NCBI GenBank assembly: GCA_030015575.1
Contig: CM057339.1
Coordinates: 778,860,809-778,924,808, forward strand
Reading direction: 5' to 3'
DNA: 64,000 nucleotides
Source: Agapanthus africanus
Taxonomy: Eukaryota > Streptophyta > Magnoliopsida > Asparagales > Amaryllidaceae
Shown: piece by piece, positions 1-9,511 of the stretch
Position numbering within the stretch: position 1 is the stretch's first letter
How the letters are laid out: every line of letters starts with the position of its first letter
The notes under the pieces: model-generated
What the model saw: the letters and a program-made list of their open reading frames with translations, nothing else
Database searches by the model: none
Told to the model about the DNA's origin: nothing
Translations under genes and position numbers: made by a program

Positions 1-1250
1 AAGAGTGACGTTATCCGCGTTCCACGTGACCAGGAATTTTGCACTTCACACGGGTTCACTGCCGTGTTCGGCGAGGACTAGGCTCCGCTCTAGATGCTTC
101 ATACGGGTTCACTGCCGTGCTCCACGAGGACCAGGATCCGCTCTGGACGTTTTCCACGAGGTCAAAGAGTGACGTTATCCGCGTTCCACGTGACCAGGAA
201 TTTTGCACTAGATGCTTCGCACGGGTTCACTGCCGTGTTCGGCGAGGACTAGGCTCCGCTCTGGACGTTTTCCACGGGGTCAAAGAGTGACGTTATCCGC
301 GTTCCACGTGACCAGGAATTTTTCTCTGGATGCTTCCCATGGGTTCACTGCCGTGTTCGGCGAGGACCAGGCTCTTCTCTCGATGCTTCACACGGGTTCA
401 CTGCCGTGCTCCGCGAGGACCAGGATCCGCTCTGGACGTTTTCCACGGGGTCAAAGAGTGACGTTATCCACGTTCCACGTGACCAGGAATTTTGCACTAG
501 ATGCTTCGCACGGGTTCACTGCCGTATTCGGCGATGACTAGGCTCCGCTCTGGACATTTTCCACGGGGTCAAAGAGTGACGTTATCCGCATTCCACATGA
601 CCAGGAATTTTTCTCTGGATGCTTCCCACGGGTTCACTGCCGTGTTCGGCGAGGACCAGGCTCCGCTCTGGACGTTTTCCACGGGGTCAAAGAGTGACGT
701 TATCCGCGTTCCACGTGACCATGAATTTTGCTCTGGATGCTTTCCATGGGTTCACTGCCGTGTTCGGCGAGGACCAGGCTCCGCTCTGGACGTTTTCCAC
801 GGGGTCAAAGAGTGACGTTATCCGCGTTCCACATGACCAGGAATTTTGCACTAGATGCTTCGCACGGGTTCACTGCCGTGTTCGGCGAGGACTAGGCTCC
901 GCTCTGGACGTTTTCCACGGGGTCAAAGAGTGACGTTATCCGCGTTCCACGTGACCAAGAATTTTTCTCTGGATGCTTCCCACGGGTTCACTGCCGTGTT
1001 CGGCGAGGACCAGGCTCCGCTCTGGATGCTTCACACGGGTTCACTGCCGTGCTCCGCGAGGACCAGAATCCGCTCTGGACGTTTTCCACGGGGTCAAAGA
1101 GCGACGTTATCTGCGTTCCACGTGACCAGGAATTTTGCACTAGATGCTTCGCACGGGTTCACTGCCGTGTTCGACGAGGACTAGGCTCCGCTCTGGACGT
1201 TTTGGGTCAAAGAGTGACGTTATCCGCGTTCCATGTGACCAGGAATTTTG
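1..1250. repeat. 118-bp tandem repeat array with 171-bp variants (Tat 3' flank)
   Basis: The phrase AAAGAGTGACGTTATC starts at 164, 282, 453, 571, 689, 807, 925, 1096 and 1209. Spacings are 118 bp six times in all and 171 bp twice; the last is 113 bp because of a small deletion. The extra 53 bp in the 171-bp units is a second copy of the GATGCTTC...GGGTTCACTGCCGTG...CCGCTCTGGA segment already inside the 118-bp unit. Units differ by only a few bases. Open frames across it come from the repeat and are not genes. The array starts before the window. It lies beyond the 3' end of the Tat integrase, where hypervariable arrays that can seed satellites are known in this lineage. Confidence 0.9.
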
Positions 1251-1540
1251 ACTTTGTCTGTATTTCACGAAGTCGGAATTTGACTCTCAGTCAGCTGTAC
1301 GCCGCCGAGTTATGGAACTGGGAGTTGCCACTGTTCCGCTTTGCTTGATGTTGTGTCTGCTGTAATGAGACGAATGTTGAGATGATCTCTAGGCTATCTG
1401 TGACCCATCGAGATTTGGCTTCTTCTTCGGATGAAACCTTGGGGGGGGGGAGGAATGTGATTCCTTCTTTGTTTGCGCCCTTGGACTGTATACAGGGATC
1501 GAAACGATATCGCCTGCAGGGCATAAATTTTATTTTCATT
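1251..1540. other. Tat 3' non-coding DNA with poly-G tract and GTATAC motif
   Basis: No coding frame is supported. It holds a run of about ten G at 1,441-1,450 and, at 1,482-1,493, TGGACTGTATAC, one of four copies of a motif found at 2,190, 45,783 and 58,454. Read on the minus (element) strand it is GTATACAGTCCA, which could be a TATA-like promoter core. It probably belongs to element A's LTR or 3' UTR; the boundary cannot be set. Confidence 0.5.
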
Positions 1541-1885
1541 TTATTTCTATTTCCGCGATACTCTATTATTTCAGCTTTTATATCGCGAAGGTTGCGATTG
1601 CCCCATCATTTCGGTTATTTTTCGCGGTGCCCAATCATTTCGGCTATTTATTTTATTTTTACTCGCTGTTTTTTTATTGCAAGTTGCCCAATCCTTTCGG
1701 CTATTTTTCATGCATACATTTTTACTTGCCAATTTTATCTGCAAGTTGCCCCATCATTTCGGCTATTTCGTATGCATGTGCGGCTTGCTGGCTTTTCGCC
1801 GCAAGCTTTGGATTAGACACCGATTTCGGCATCAGCACCGCTACAACTGGGATATTGCCAGGAGTGCATCATCATTTGCCTCTGT
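1540..1885. repeat. Degenerate CATCATTTCGGCTATTT repeats plus one relic of the 77-bp unit
   Basis: Short units of the type TTGCCCCATCATTTCGGCTATTT recur at about 1,565, 1,600, 1,630, 1,685 and 1,745. The same sequence, in the same order and orientation, is found at 59,120-59,300. At about 1,827-1,880 there is one degenerate unit like the 77-bp repeat seen eight times at 58,519-59,115 (CTACAACTGGGATATTGCCAGGAG against CTACACTGGAATATGGTACCAGGAG). This ties the two flanks of element A to one family. Confidence 0.7.
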
Positions 1886-1904
1886 CGATGTCGAACAAAG
1901 GTGG

Positions 1905-2470
1905 CTTAGTAAACAGGGTTAGGGTCCTGTCGACTAAGGCTTTTGACTTCATGAGCCGTAAGGGTCTCACAAAGGTATTTCTCCCTACAAGTCGTGAGGA
2001 TCTCGTAGGTGTGTTTTCTCCTTGGGAATCGTGAGGATTCCTAAGTGCGCGTTCCCCTGTAAGTCGTAAGGATCTTTACAAAAGGGTTTTCTCCTTATAA
2101 GTCGAGAGGACTCACAAGGGTTGTTCACCGTGCGAACATATCCCCAGTCACGGATGGGACTTGGTTAGGGAAATGTTTATTCGCGCTCGTGGATTGTATA
2201 CCAGGGCCAGTATTGAGCCGCTTGTAGGGCAATATCGAAGGCTGCAGGGGTTGCTTAAGAACAGGTTAAGGTTTCTGTAACTTAAGACTTTCAAATCTTA
2301 TGAGCCGTGAGGGTCCCATAAGAGAATTCTCCTTACGAGTCGTGAGGATCTCGCAAGTGTAATTTCTCCTTAGGAATCGTGAGGATCCCTAAGTGTGTTG
2401 CTCCCTTGTGAGTCGTAGGGATCTCACGCAGGTGGTTTCTCCTTTACAAGGTCGAGGGGACCCTGTAAGT
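1905..2470. repeat. GTCGTGAGGATCTC repeats in a diverged ~350-bp duplication
   Basis: Two blocks (about 1,905-2,135 and 2,255-2,470) are each built from units of about 45 bp resembling TCCTTACAAGTCGTGAGGATCTCACAAGTG. Both blocks begin with related sequence (CTTAAG/CTTAGT...CAGGTTAAGG, then ATGAGCCGTGAGGGTC). Between them, at 2,190-2,201, is another TGGATTGTATAC motif. Non-coding part of element A's 3' flank. Confidence 0.65.
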
Positions 2471-2477
2471 GTCTTTT

Positions 2478-2775
2478 AACGAGGTTGCGCCCTTTCGGGT
2501 TTTCACAAACACTCGCCGGTAGTCCTGCTGTTTTTACTCACGGAGCCCTTTCGAGTTTTCATCCGTGCCCATTTTGCTTAGGGACATACCGTCTTTCTTT
2601 TTTTTATTTCTTTTTTATTTTTTCTAACGAGGTTGCGCCCTTTCAGGTTTTCACAAATACTCGCCGGTAGCCCTGCTGTTTTTACTTACGGAGCTCTTTC
2701 GGGTTTTCATCCGTGCCCATTTTGCTTACGGACATACCGTTTTTTTATTTTTTTTATTTTTTTTATTTTCTTTTT
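2478..2775. repeat. Two copies of a 148-bp repeat with T-rich spacers
   Basis: AACGAGGTTGCGCCCTTTC begins at 2,478 and again at 2,626, a period of 148 bp. Each copy continues with TTTTCACAAA, ACTCGCCGGTAG, CCTGCTGTTTTTACT and TTTTCATCCGTGCCCATTTT, then a T-rich tract. No coding content. On the element (minus) strand the T tracts are A-rich; they are not a clear polypurine tract. Confidence 0.7.
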
Positions 2776-2831
2776 GTATCGGTTTTGGGATGCCGCAATC
2801 CATCGTAGATTATTGGCATCTCGGTCAGCAG

Positions 2832-2968
2832 CTAGTTTTAGGACATAGTGGTCCATTGTTAGTTTAAGGACGTTTCGGTCCGTTGTTAGTTTAAGGACAT
2901 TTCGGTCCGTTGTTAGTTTAAGGACGTTTTGGTCCGTTGTTAGTTTAAGGATGTTTTGGTCCGTTGCA
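2832..2968. repeat. 27-bp tandem repeat with GGAC-N6-GTCC palindromes
   Basis: About five copies of GTTAGTTTAAGGACRTTTYGGTCCGTT run head to tail just downstream of the integrase stop. Each unit carries a short inverted repeat, GGAC and GTCC six bases apart. The same core forms the more complex array at 46,010-46,380 on the other flank of element A. The 2,969-3,062 stretch between array and integrase has nothing further I recognise. Confidence 0.8.
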
Positions 2969-3062
2969 AAGTAAGCAGGTTACTACTAATAGAGTTTGGG
3001 CTTAGGAAGATAGCGAGTGGACATAGTCGTCGTCATCTATCATTGACCTAGGCTATGACTCG

Positions 3063-4240
3063 TCAAGCGTAGTATTTCTTCAGGAAGCGACCGTTTATTG
3101 GCCTGAAAGGTCTTTCACCATGCATGTCCATGAGTAGATAGGCTCCACCCTGGTAGACCTTGTCTATGATGTACGGGCCTTCGTAGTTCGGCTCGAATTT
3201 TCCCCGCTTGGCGCGATTGGTGATTATAGGTCTTTTGACCACTAACACGAGTTCGCCTTGGCGGAATGTCCTCGGCCTGGTCAATCTTTCATATGAGCGC
3301 GTCATCTTTGCTTTATAAGCCTCCAGATTTTGTTGCGCTATGAGCCGGGTTTCATCAAGGGCATCAAGCTCCTCAAGCCGAAGGTGAGCATTTTCTTTGT
3401 CCATCAGCTCGTAGTGGACTGCCACTCGTAGAGAAGGTAACTCTATTTCGAGGGGGAGTACTGCTTCTGTACCAAATACCAACGCGTACGGCGTTGTGTT
3501 TGTGGCCGTTTTGAACGTAGTTCGATACTCCCAGCGAGTTTCTTGCAGTCTCTCGTGCCAGTCCTTCTTATTTCGGGACACTGTCTTTTTCACGATCTTC
3601 GTCAAGGTCTTGTTGAAAGCCTCAGCTAGACCGTTAGCTCGGGGATTATAAACTGAGGAATATCTCCCGTCTATGTTGTGTTGTTGCGCGAAGCGGCTGA
3701 TCTTTTGGCTTCTGTAGGCTAGCCCATTATCGGAGATGATCCGTCGCGGAGTACCGAACCGATAAATGACCTATGTCTTGAAGAAATGGAGGATATTCTC
3801 CGTCTTCACTTCCCTCAGCGGTACTGCTTCTGCCCATTTCGAGAAATAGTCAGTCGTCGCCAAGATGAATCGATGTCCCCTGGACGATGCTGGTTCGATG
3901 GGGCCGATTATGTCAGTCCCCCACATTTCGAACGGCCAGCTGGCCACCGTTGGATGTAGAGGATTTAGGTGCTGATGGATAAAGTCCCCATGAATCTGGC
4001 ATGAGTGGCATTGCTTCGCATATTCGAGGCAGTCCTGAATCATCGTGGGCCAATAGTAGCCCATCCGTTTAATCTTCAACTTCATCTTCGGGCCTGCTTG
4101 GTGAGAACCGCAGAGTCCGTCGTGAACTTCTTGGACGACTCTTTTTTGCTTCTTGAGGTCCCAGGCATCTCAACCATAGAGAATCAAACGACCTCTTGTA
4201 CAGAGTATCATGGACGAAGGCGAAAGACAGAGCTCGTTTC
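3063..4240 (-). pseudogene. Tat integrase (broken)
   Basis: Integrase would join retrotransposon cDNA to host DNA. The zinc-binding part is seen in the frame running down to about 4,040: two His (HDG...SHQ) and a CHSC pair near 4,010. The catalytic triad is present: Asp in WGTDIIGP (about 3,915), Asp in ISDNG (about 3,735) and Glu in LAEAFNK (about 3,625). The C-terminal part runs to the stop at 3,063. Two lesions are visible: an in-frame TAG at 3,771-3,773 and a frameshift at the T6 run at 4,142-4,147, which splits the zinc domain. Apart from these the frame is open for about 390 codons. No chromodomain is seen, consistent with the non-chromodomain Tat/Athila branch. Confidence 0.85.
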
Positions 4241-4295
4241 ATAAGCTGATGTCTTGAGGACGCATCTTCAGGCGTTCGACGGGACTTGAAGTAGT

Positions 4296-4880
4296 CTATA
4301 AAGACTTCTCTCCAATCCCAACCGTTTCTTGGTCTTTTATTTGCAGGGCCGTCTGCTCAATCGCTTCCTTTTTCTCGGATGACTCTGGAGATATTTCTGC
4401 TGGTGCGAGGACCCGACGGCTTTGTACCACGATTCTGACGTCATCGAGGTTCTCATCAGCCAGTTCTTTAGCGAGCTTGGCTAACACGTCCGCCTTGCTA
4501 TTTTCCGCGCACGGTATGCTTTCCAAGGTGTAGGAGGTAATTTGAGTCAGCAGTCGCTGTACTCTCTCGCCATACTTCACTAGCTCTGGCTTGCACGTCT
4601 GGTAGTCGCCGTTTACTTGACTAACGACCAGTTGGGAGTCTTCGTATATGAGGAGGTTCTCAATTCCCATGTTGATGGCGATCTCAAGGCCTGCTATCAA
4701 AGCTTCGTACTCGGCTTCGTTGTTCGTCCTCGGCTATGTTAAGGAGAAGGCGAATCGCATTATCCCTCCTTGTGGGGTCACGAATATAAGGCCTACTCCT
4801 GATTTGATTATAGGCGTGTTTTGTTTGTGCTTCTTCATGGAAGAGGCTCTATCGAAGTAAAGTTCCCATCGGGTATCACT
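4296..4880 (-). pseudogene. Second RNase H domain of Tat pol (archaeal-type), interrupted by a stop
   Basis: This domain follows the ordinary RT-linked RNase H and precedes integrase, where Tat elements are known to carry an additional acquired RNase H. Seen residues: Asp in ELYFDRASS (about 4,860), Glu in NNEAEYEALI (about 4,710), Asp in YEDSQLVVSQV (about 4,645) and Asp in KADVLAKLA (about 4,490), matching the DEDD plan. An in-frame TAG at 4,734-4,736 cuts the domain between the first two catalytic residues; the frame is otherwise continuous. The usual Gly after the first Asp is Arg here. A linker of about 60 residues without recognised motifs ends at 4,296. The 4,241-4,295 gap holds no clear frame. 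Confidence 0.75.
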
Positions 4881-6545
4881 ACCGTCGATTGCATCAAACG
4901 CATGTTCGTCTGGAAGTTTGCAATTCAAAGGGGAATCGGCCTGTATCGGATATTCAGCGAGGAAGTCGGCGATAGCCTGGCCTTTCACTGCCTTGAGAGG
5001 CTGGTAGGTTATCGAAAACTCCATTAAGAGCAAGGCCCATTTAGTGAGTCTCCCTGTCAATATGGCCTTCGACATTAAATATTTTAGGGGGTTCGCCTTC
5101 GAAATGAGACGGACTTCATGTGCTAACGCATAGTGCCTGAGCTTTGTTATTGCGAAGATCAACGCCAGGCAGTGTTTTTCGATGGGAGAATAATTGCTTT
5201 CTGCCCCCAGGAGAACTCGACTCAAGTAATAGAGAGCTCTTTCTTTCCCTTGGTCGTTCTCTTGTGCCCATAGTGCGCCTAAGGAACCTTCGAGGGCGGT
5301 TGTATAAAGAATGAGAGGCTTTCCCTTGACCGGAGCAGCCAACACTGGTGGATTCTGCAAGTATTGCTTGATTTCGTCTAGTGCGCTCTGCCATTTGTGA
5401 TCCCAAACGAAAGGAGTTCCCTTCTTCATCAGGTGACTATAAGGACGGCACTTGCCTGAAAGGTTGGCTATAAATCGCCTGATGTATGCGACCTTTCCTT
5501 GGAGAGACCGCAATTGCTTAAGGGTCCTTGGCGGGGGCATTTCCATGATCGCCATGATCTTGGACGGATCTATCTCAATGCCTCGGTGTCGGACGATGAA
5601 TCCCAGGAATTTGCCCGAGGAGACCCCGAACGCGCATTTGAGAGGGTTCATCTTCAGATTGTATTGCCGAAGGCGCTGAAACACGATCCTTAGATGCTCG
5701 AGATGTTCCTCGTATGATTTGCTTTTCACTACGAGGTCGTCGATATAACATTCGACGATTTCATGTATGAGGTCATCGAAGATCTTCGTCATGGCCCTCT
5801 GATAGGTGGCACCGGCGTTCTTTAGACCGAAGGGCATCACCTTGTAGCAGAATATACCCAAAGGGGTCCGGAAAGCGGTGTGCTTCTGGTCCTCGGGATG
5901 CATCTTTATTTGATTGTATCCTGATGAGCCGTCCATGAAGGAGAAAACCTCATGAGTGGACGTGTTATCTATCATCAGCTCGGTGACCGGTACTGGGAAG
6001 TCATCCTTCGGACAAGCTTTATTGAGATCCCGAAAGTCTACACATATGCGTACCGTCCCATTTTTCTTCATCACCGGGACGATGTTGGCGATCCAATCGG
6101 GATACTGAACTTCTTGGATAAACCCAGAGTCGATCAGCTTCTTGACTTCGGTGTTAATGCTCATCTCAAGCTCAAGCCGCATTCTTCTCGGTGCTTGTTT
6201 GATTGGTTTAACGTCCGGGGATATCGCCAATTTATGGACAGCAATTTTTGGATCTAGTCCTGGCATTTCGGAATAGTTCCATGCGAAGCAATCTTTATAC
6301 TGCACAAGCACGTCTTTTAATGAAGCCACCCTTTCTTCAGATAGCAGCTCACTGACGAATGTTGGCCGCGGGTCGCTTGTCGTCCCCAGCTCAATTTTCT
6401 TGAGCTCATCTGCAGTGGTATGGATTCCATCTTCCAGCTCTTTCGGCGCCGGCGGGAATTCTGTAATCACCTCGTCATTATGGTTTTCGAAGCACCAGGG
6501 AAGGTCATTCATATTCTCGGGCTCTTCTTTCGATATCGTTATCAT
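4881..6545 (-). pseudogene. Tat reverse transcriptase and RT-linked RNase H
   Basis: RT copies element RNA into DNA in the virus-like particle. The frame is open from at least 6,749 to 4,734. RT motifs seen in order: KNGTVRICVDFRDLNKACP, DGSSGYNQIKM, VMPFGLKNAGATYQ, the catalytic YIDD at 5,736-5,747 followed by LVVKS, and FLGFIV. YIDD-LVVKS with this context points to Tat rather than Athila (which has FMDD-F). The RNase H after it (LILYTTALEGSLGAL ... YSPIEKHCLAL ... KANPLKYL ... IADFLAEY) lacks the usual first Asp (Glu in ALEGS) and has Asn in KANPL, so this ancestral domain looks catalytically decayed. That fits the presence of a second RNase H downstream. Confidence 0.9.
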
Positions 6546-7117
6546 ATGACAAGTACGAGCCCGTTTCGAAGACCGATGTGGATCTGATTCCAGTCTCGCA
6601 GATTTGAATTCATGTTTTTGCGGTGGAGTTATCCTCCAACTGTCGGATAGAGCGAACTTGCCGAGTTGATACTGATCTTCGACCCAGTTCTTGAAGGTGA
6701 AGCAATCTTCGAGCGGATGTCCTATTACTCGGTGATAAGAGCAATAGTAGAGACTTCGCCTGCTTGCTCGGGGTGTTTAGATTCCGGCAGTGTAATCATT
6801 TGATGCCTTATAGCGAGGTCAAGTATCTTCTTTGTTTTGTCCTGGGGAAAAGAGTATGCTCGACTCATCTTCTTCGCAAGGGACAAGTCCGGACCGTTCG
6901 ATTCCCGACTGCGTGACTTCTTGGTCCCGATTTGCCATTGCTGAACGCCTTTTCCGCTTTTTGACTTGTTTCTGCCTTTGTGTCGGGCCTTTTTTACAAC
7001 AGGTTGACAGGGAGAAACATTTCCGTCTTTCACAGCCTGTTGGAGGAGGCGTTGCGTCCTAGCTTTCTCGTAGATTGCCATTTCGCGGTTATGGTCGTCT
7101 CGAACTTTTTGACCAGC
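6546..7117 (-). pseudogene. Tat polyprotein: basic linker and third zinc-knuckle module (NC3), upstream of RT
   Basis: Two overlapping frames. One (7,117 to 6,725) gives a Lys/Arg-rich linker and RAYSFPQDKTK...LAIRHQMITLP. The other (from 6,749, in frame with RT) gives YCSYHRVIGHPLEDCF, WVEDQYQLGKFALS and WRITPPQ. A one-base shift near 6,750 separates them. The Cys-His pattern is CxxxH then HxxxxC. The module is clearly homologous to the one after gag at 43,056-42,805 (RPYSFPWDKTK ... YCPYHQTVSHPIEDCF ... KFALSEKW). A nucleic-acid-binding knuckle directly before RT, in addition to the gag one, is unexpected. Athila B is inserted at the upstream end; its target duplication CCAGC is at 7,113-7,117. 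Confidence 0.75.
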
Positions 7118-7563
7118 TGATCATATCAGATTTTTGCATTTTCATACCGCCCAATTTTTATCACATTGCATATCGGTAGATACTCTTGAGCCATGTTTGC
7201 TAGTCAATTGCAGGTTACAGGTTCTCGGTTCTAAAACGGTAAAATTCATGGAAAACACGAAAAAATCCGGGTTCCTGCCAACCACAGATAAAACACGGTC
7301 TCCGCCCTTCATCCGTATGTTGCCAGATATCAGTAGGGAGACAAAATGTCAAATCAATGCACAAGGCTCAATGGTAGCACAAAATCCAAGAGATCCACGC
7401 GGAGCTCGAGGCAATCATGACAAAATCTTGACAAAAAGTCCACCTTTCCCTCAACAGAAATTCTGGAAAATTCGTGAAGCAATTATGAGAAAATACATAT
7501 ACCAGAATGAAGTGCACAGAAAACCAGGCCAGCACCAAAAAGCCCAAAGCCCAATTCCACAAT

Positions 7564-7616
7564 ACGGCCGCGGAAGCGCGGCCAAAGGGGGGTCTTGGCC
7601 GCGCTTCCGCGGCCGT
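7564..7616. repeat. Perfect 22-bp inverted repeat with CCGCGG in Athila U3
   Basis: Arms 7,564-7,585 (ACGGCCGCGGAAGCGCGGCC...) and 7,595-7,616 are exact reverse complements, with a 9-bp loop (AGGGGGGTC). It lies about 90 bp upstream of the TATA box. The right LTR copy (20,184-20,236) has two mismatched positions. Related CCGCGG pairs occur in the Athila leader and in the Copia leaders. Confidence 0.9.
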
Positions 7617-7704
7617 TCTGGCGCCAAAGAAAAAGTTGTTTTAGGGGTATTTTTGTCATTCTGTTTGGGTTCTGGTGGTTGCCCTAGGGTTTCATTTTTT
7701 GGCC

Positions 7705-7712
7705 TATAAATA
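7705..7712 (+). promoter_or_regulatory. TATA box of Athila B 5' LTR
   Basis: TATAAATA in the context GGCCTATAAATAGCCC, the only canonical TATA box in the LTR, about 130 bp before AATAAA at 7,842. Transcription would start near 7,740 and read gag-pol. The same site in the right LTR is 20,325-20,332. Confidence 0.75.
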
Positions 7713-8691
7713 GCCCAGAACTTTGTGAAGGAAAGGGTCCATTCTTGTATTTTCATTTTGCCTAGTTGTAGTGTTGTTCTTCTTCCTCTTCTCACCTCTT
7801 CTCCATTAAACTTGTAGTGAGCTTTTGAGTGAAGAGTGATGAATAAAGAAGACCATTTTTATTATCATGCTTGTCTCTTTCTTTACTTGTTGTAATGTGT
7901 TGTAATTTTAATTGTTAAGTAGTTGTTGTTATTTGCTTGATTGTTTCTTTCTTCTCTCTTTTTCTTTATCATTCATACGACAATGATACTTACGTTCGAT
8001 CCTCGCCAAGGTGAGGTCGCAAATAGTTAGTCGTATTCTTCTAATCTCCTTCTTTCTATCTTCCTCTTTTGTTTTGTTTTATTTTTCCTTATCATGAAGT
8101 GTGAGTAGTTTTATACTTGTTAGGGTAGGATAAGGGAAGTTTGAGAGAAGGAAATCTCTCTCACTCTTTCCTTGCCCAACAACTTAAATCGACTCCCGTT
8201 AATTGAACCACAATCCGCTCCTTACGGCACCCTATCCTACATGATAGCGGTGATTCCGTAGTGAGACCGGTTGTGGTTGAATTAACCGGAGGTTATGGAT
8301 AAGAGCCAGGAACGGACGGACAAGCACCAAAAGGAAGGACTATGCGTTGGAAAGCCTAGCTTATACTCGCAAGTTCCTTCCTAGTCGTGCTAATCCCCGT
8401 TGTTGCCGATTACCGTAACACCGATATTAAGTGGGGCAACGAAAGATGTGGAGACTCCTAACTCAAACTAACCTAATCCTAACCCTAACAAGCTCTCTTT
8501 AAATATCAACTCAACACTTAGATAGTTACAAACAAAATCTGAACAACCGGACTTAACTCGTTAAAACACTTTGAAAAAGACTCCCATCTCCCTGCGGACG
8601 ACCCGTACTCAACCGGCTAGCTACAAGCGAAACCGTCTTGATTGCGGTATTTAAAACTAAACTTGAACACGCACGTATCCTATCAATCAAA

Positions 8692-8709
8692 TGGCGCCGT
8701 TGCCGGGGA
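8692..8709 (+). promoter_or_regulatory. Primer binding site (tRNA-Asp type)
   Basis: TGGCGCCGTTGCCGGGGA starts two bases after the LTR. It is complementary to a tRNA 3' end of the form ...CGGCGCCA; from knowledge of Athila elements this is most likely tRNA-Asp. Minus-strand cDNA synthesis would start here. Confidence 0.85.
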
Positions 8710-9030
8710 GACGGTAGTTTATTTCCTTGTGTAATTTCGGGTTAATTTGTAAGTATAAAAAAAAAACGAAAAAAAAATATACATACTTTGTAAAAAAAAA
8801 CCATCTTGTTATTCTTGATTAGTTTTTGTGCAAGTGAGCAGGAAAATACGAAGTTCAAGATCGGCGCCAAAGACGTCGGATAATACGGAGTTCAAGTACA
8901 GTGCCAAAGACGTGGGTAGATAGACCCACATTTCGCGGCTAAACCGCGACGGACAAAACAAATCATCCGGTCTACTGTAAAAATCTGGAGCAGATACAGT
9001 GAGTAAATCAGAATTCCACACATCCAGAAA

Positions 9031-9152
9031 CTCAGAAGACACCCAAAAGAGCCCACACCAGCAAACTGGAGCCCCAAGTCCACAACATAGCCGCGGAACC
9101 GCGGCATTAGGGCCTTATTGCCGCGGAACCGCGGCTAATTGGTGTCTTCAGG
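9031..9152 (+). ncRNA. Putative leader stem-loop with paired CCGCGG palindromes (Athila B)
   Basis: Two copies of GCCGCGGAACCGCGGC (9,090-9,105 and 9,120-9,135) are separated by 14 bases, ATTAGGGCCTTATT. Outside them GAAGACACC (9,035-9,043) pairs with GGTGTCTTC (9,141-9,149). The layout matches the leader structures in Copia elements C1, C2, C3 and D. Dimerisation or packaging of genomic RNA is a guess by analogy with retroviral leaders. Confidence 0.5.
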
Positions 9153-9511
9153 GTTCCAATTTTTCTAGGTAAGCTCCTCTTCTCTCTCCCACTCCTCTGA
9201 ACTCCACTGAATTGTGTTTTCTGCAGGCTTCTTTGCGCAAATTCTTCTCCCCCTTCCAATAAACTGTTCTTGTGCAGGATTCTTTGCACCGCAAAATAAA
9301 AATTGTTTGCAGTTGATTTGTTACTGTTTTGCATTCTTTAATACGGACTTAAGGGGCTTGAAACCAATCCAGATTGGGTGGGGATTTCATCACCCTTCCC
9401 AGGACCCCAAAAATCACTAAAGCATATGTATTGTCCATTGTAATTAAAAAAATACTAGACTTCAGCCCTAAGGACTTCGCGCTCATTAGGAGAAGATAAA
9501 CCGTGTTTAGA

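Larger units (their letters stand above)
7118..8689 (+). repeat. Athila B 5' LTR
   Basis: 1,572 bp, starting TGATCATATCAG and ending CTATCAATCA. A TATA box (TATAAATA) is at 7,705-7,712 and a poly(A) signal AATAAA at 7,842-7,847, so U3 is about 620 bp and R is short. A near-perfect GC-rich inverted repeat lies at 7,564-7,616 in U3. The direct partner is 19,738-21,309. Frames of 60-190 codons in it are not supported as genes. Confidence 0.95.

Noticed and set aside
39-1348. Overlapping open frames of 80-110 codons
   Set aside because: They are produced by the 118-bp tandem array and repeat with it; no motif, and the encoded text is the same in shifted frames.
7134-7709. 191-codon frame in the Athila LTR (and 19,694-20,329)
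   Set aside because: Lies wholly within U3 upstream of the TATA box; no motif. Identity between the two copies is LTR identity.
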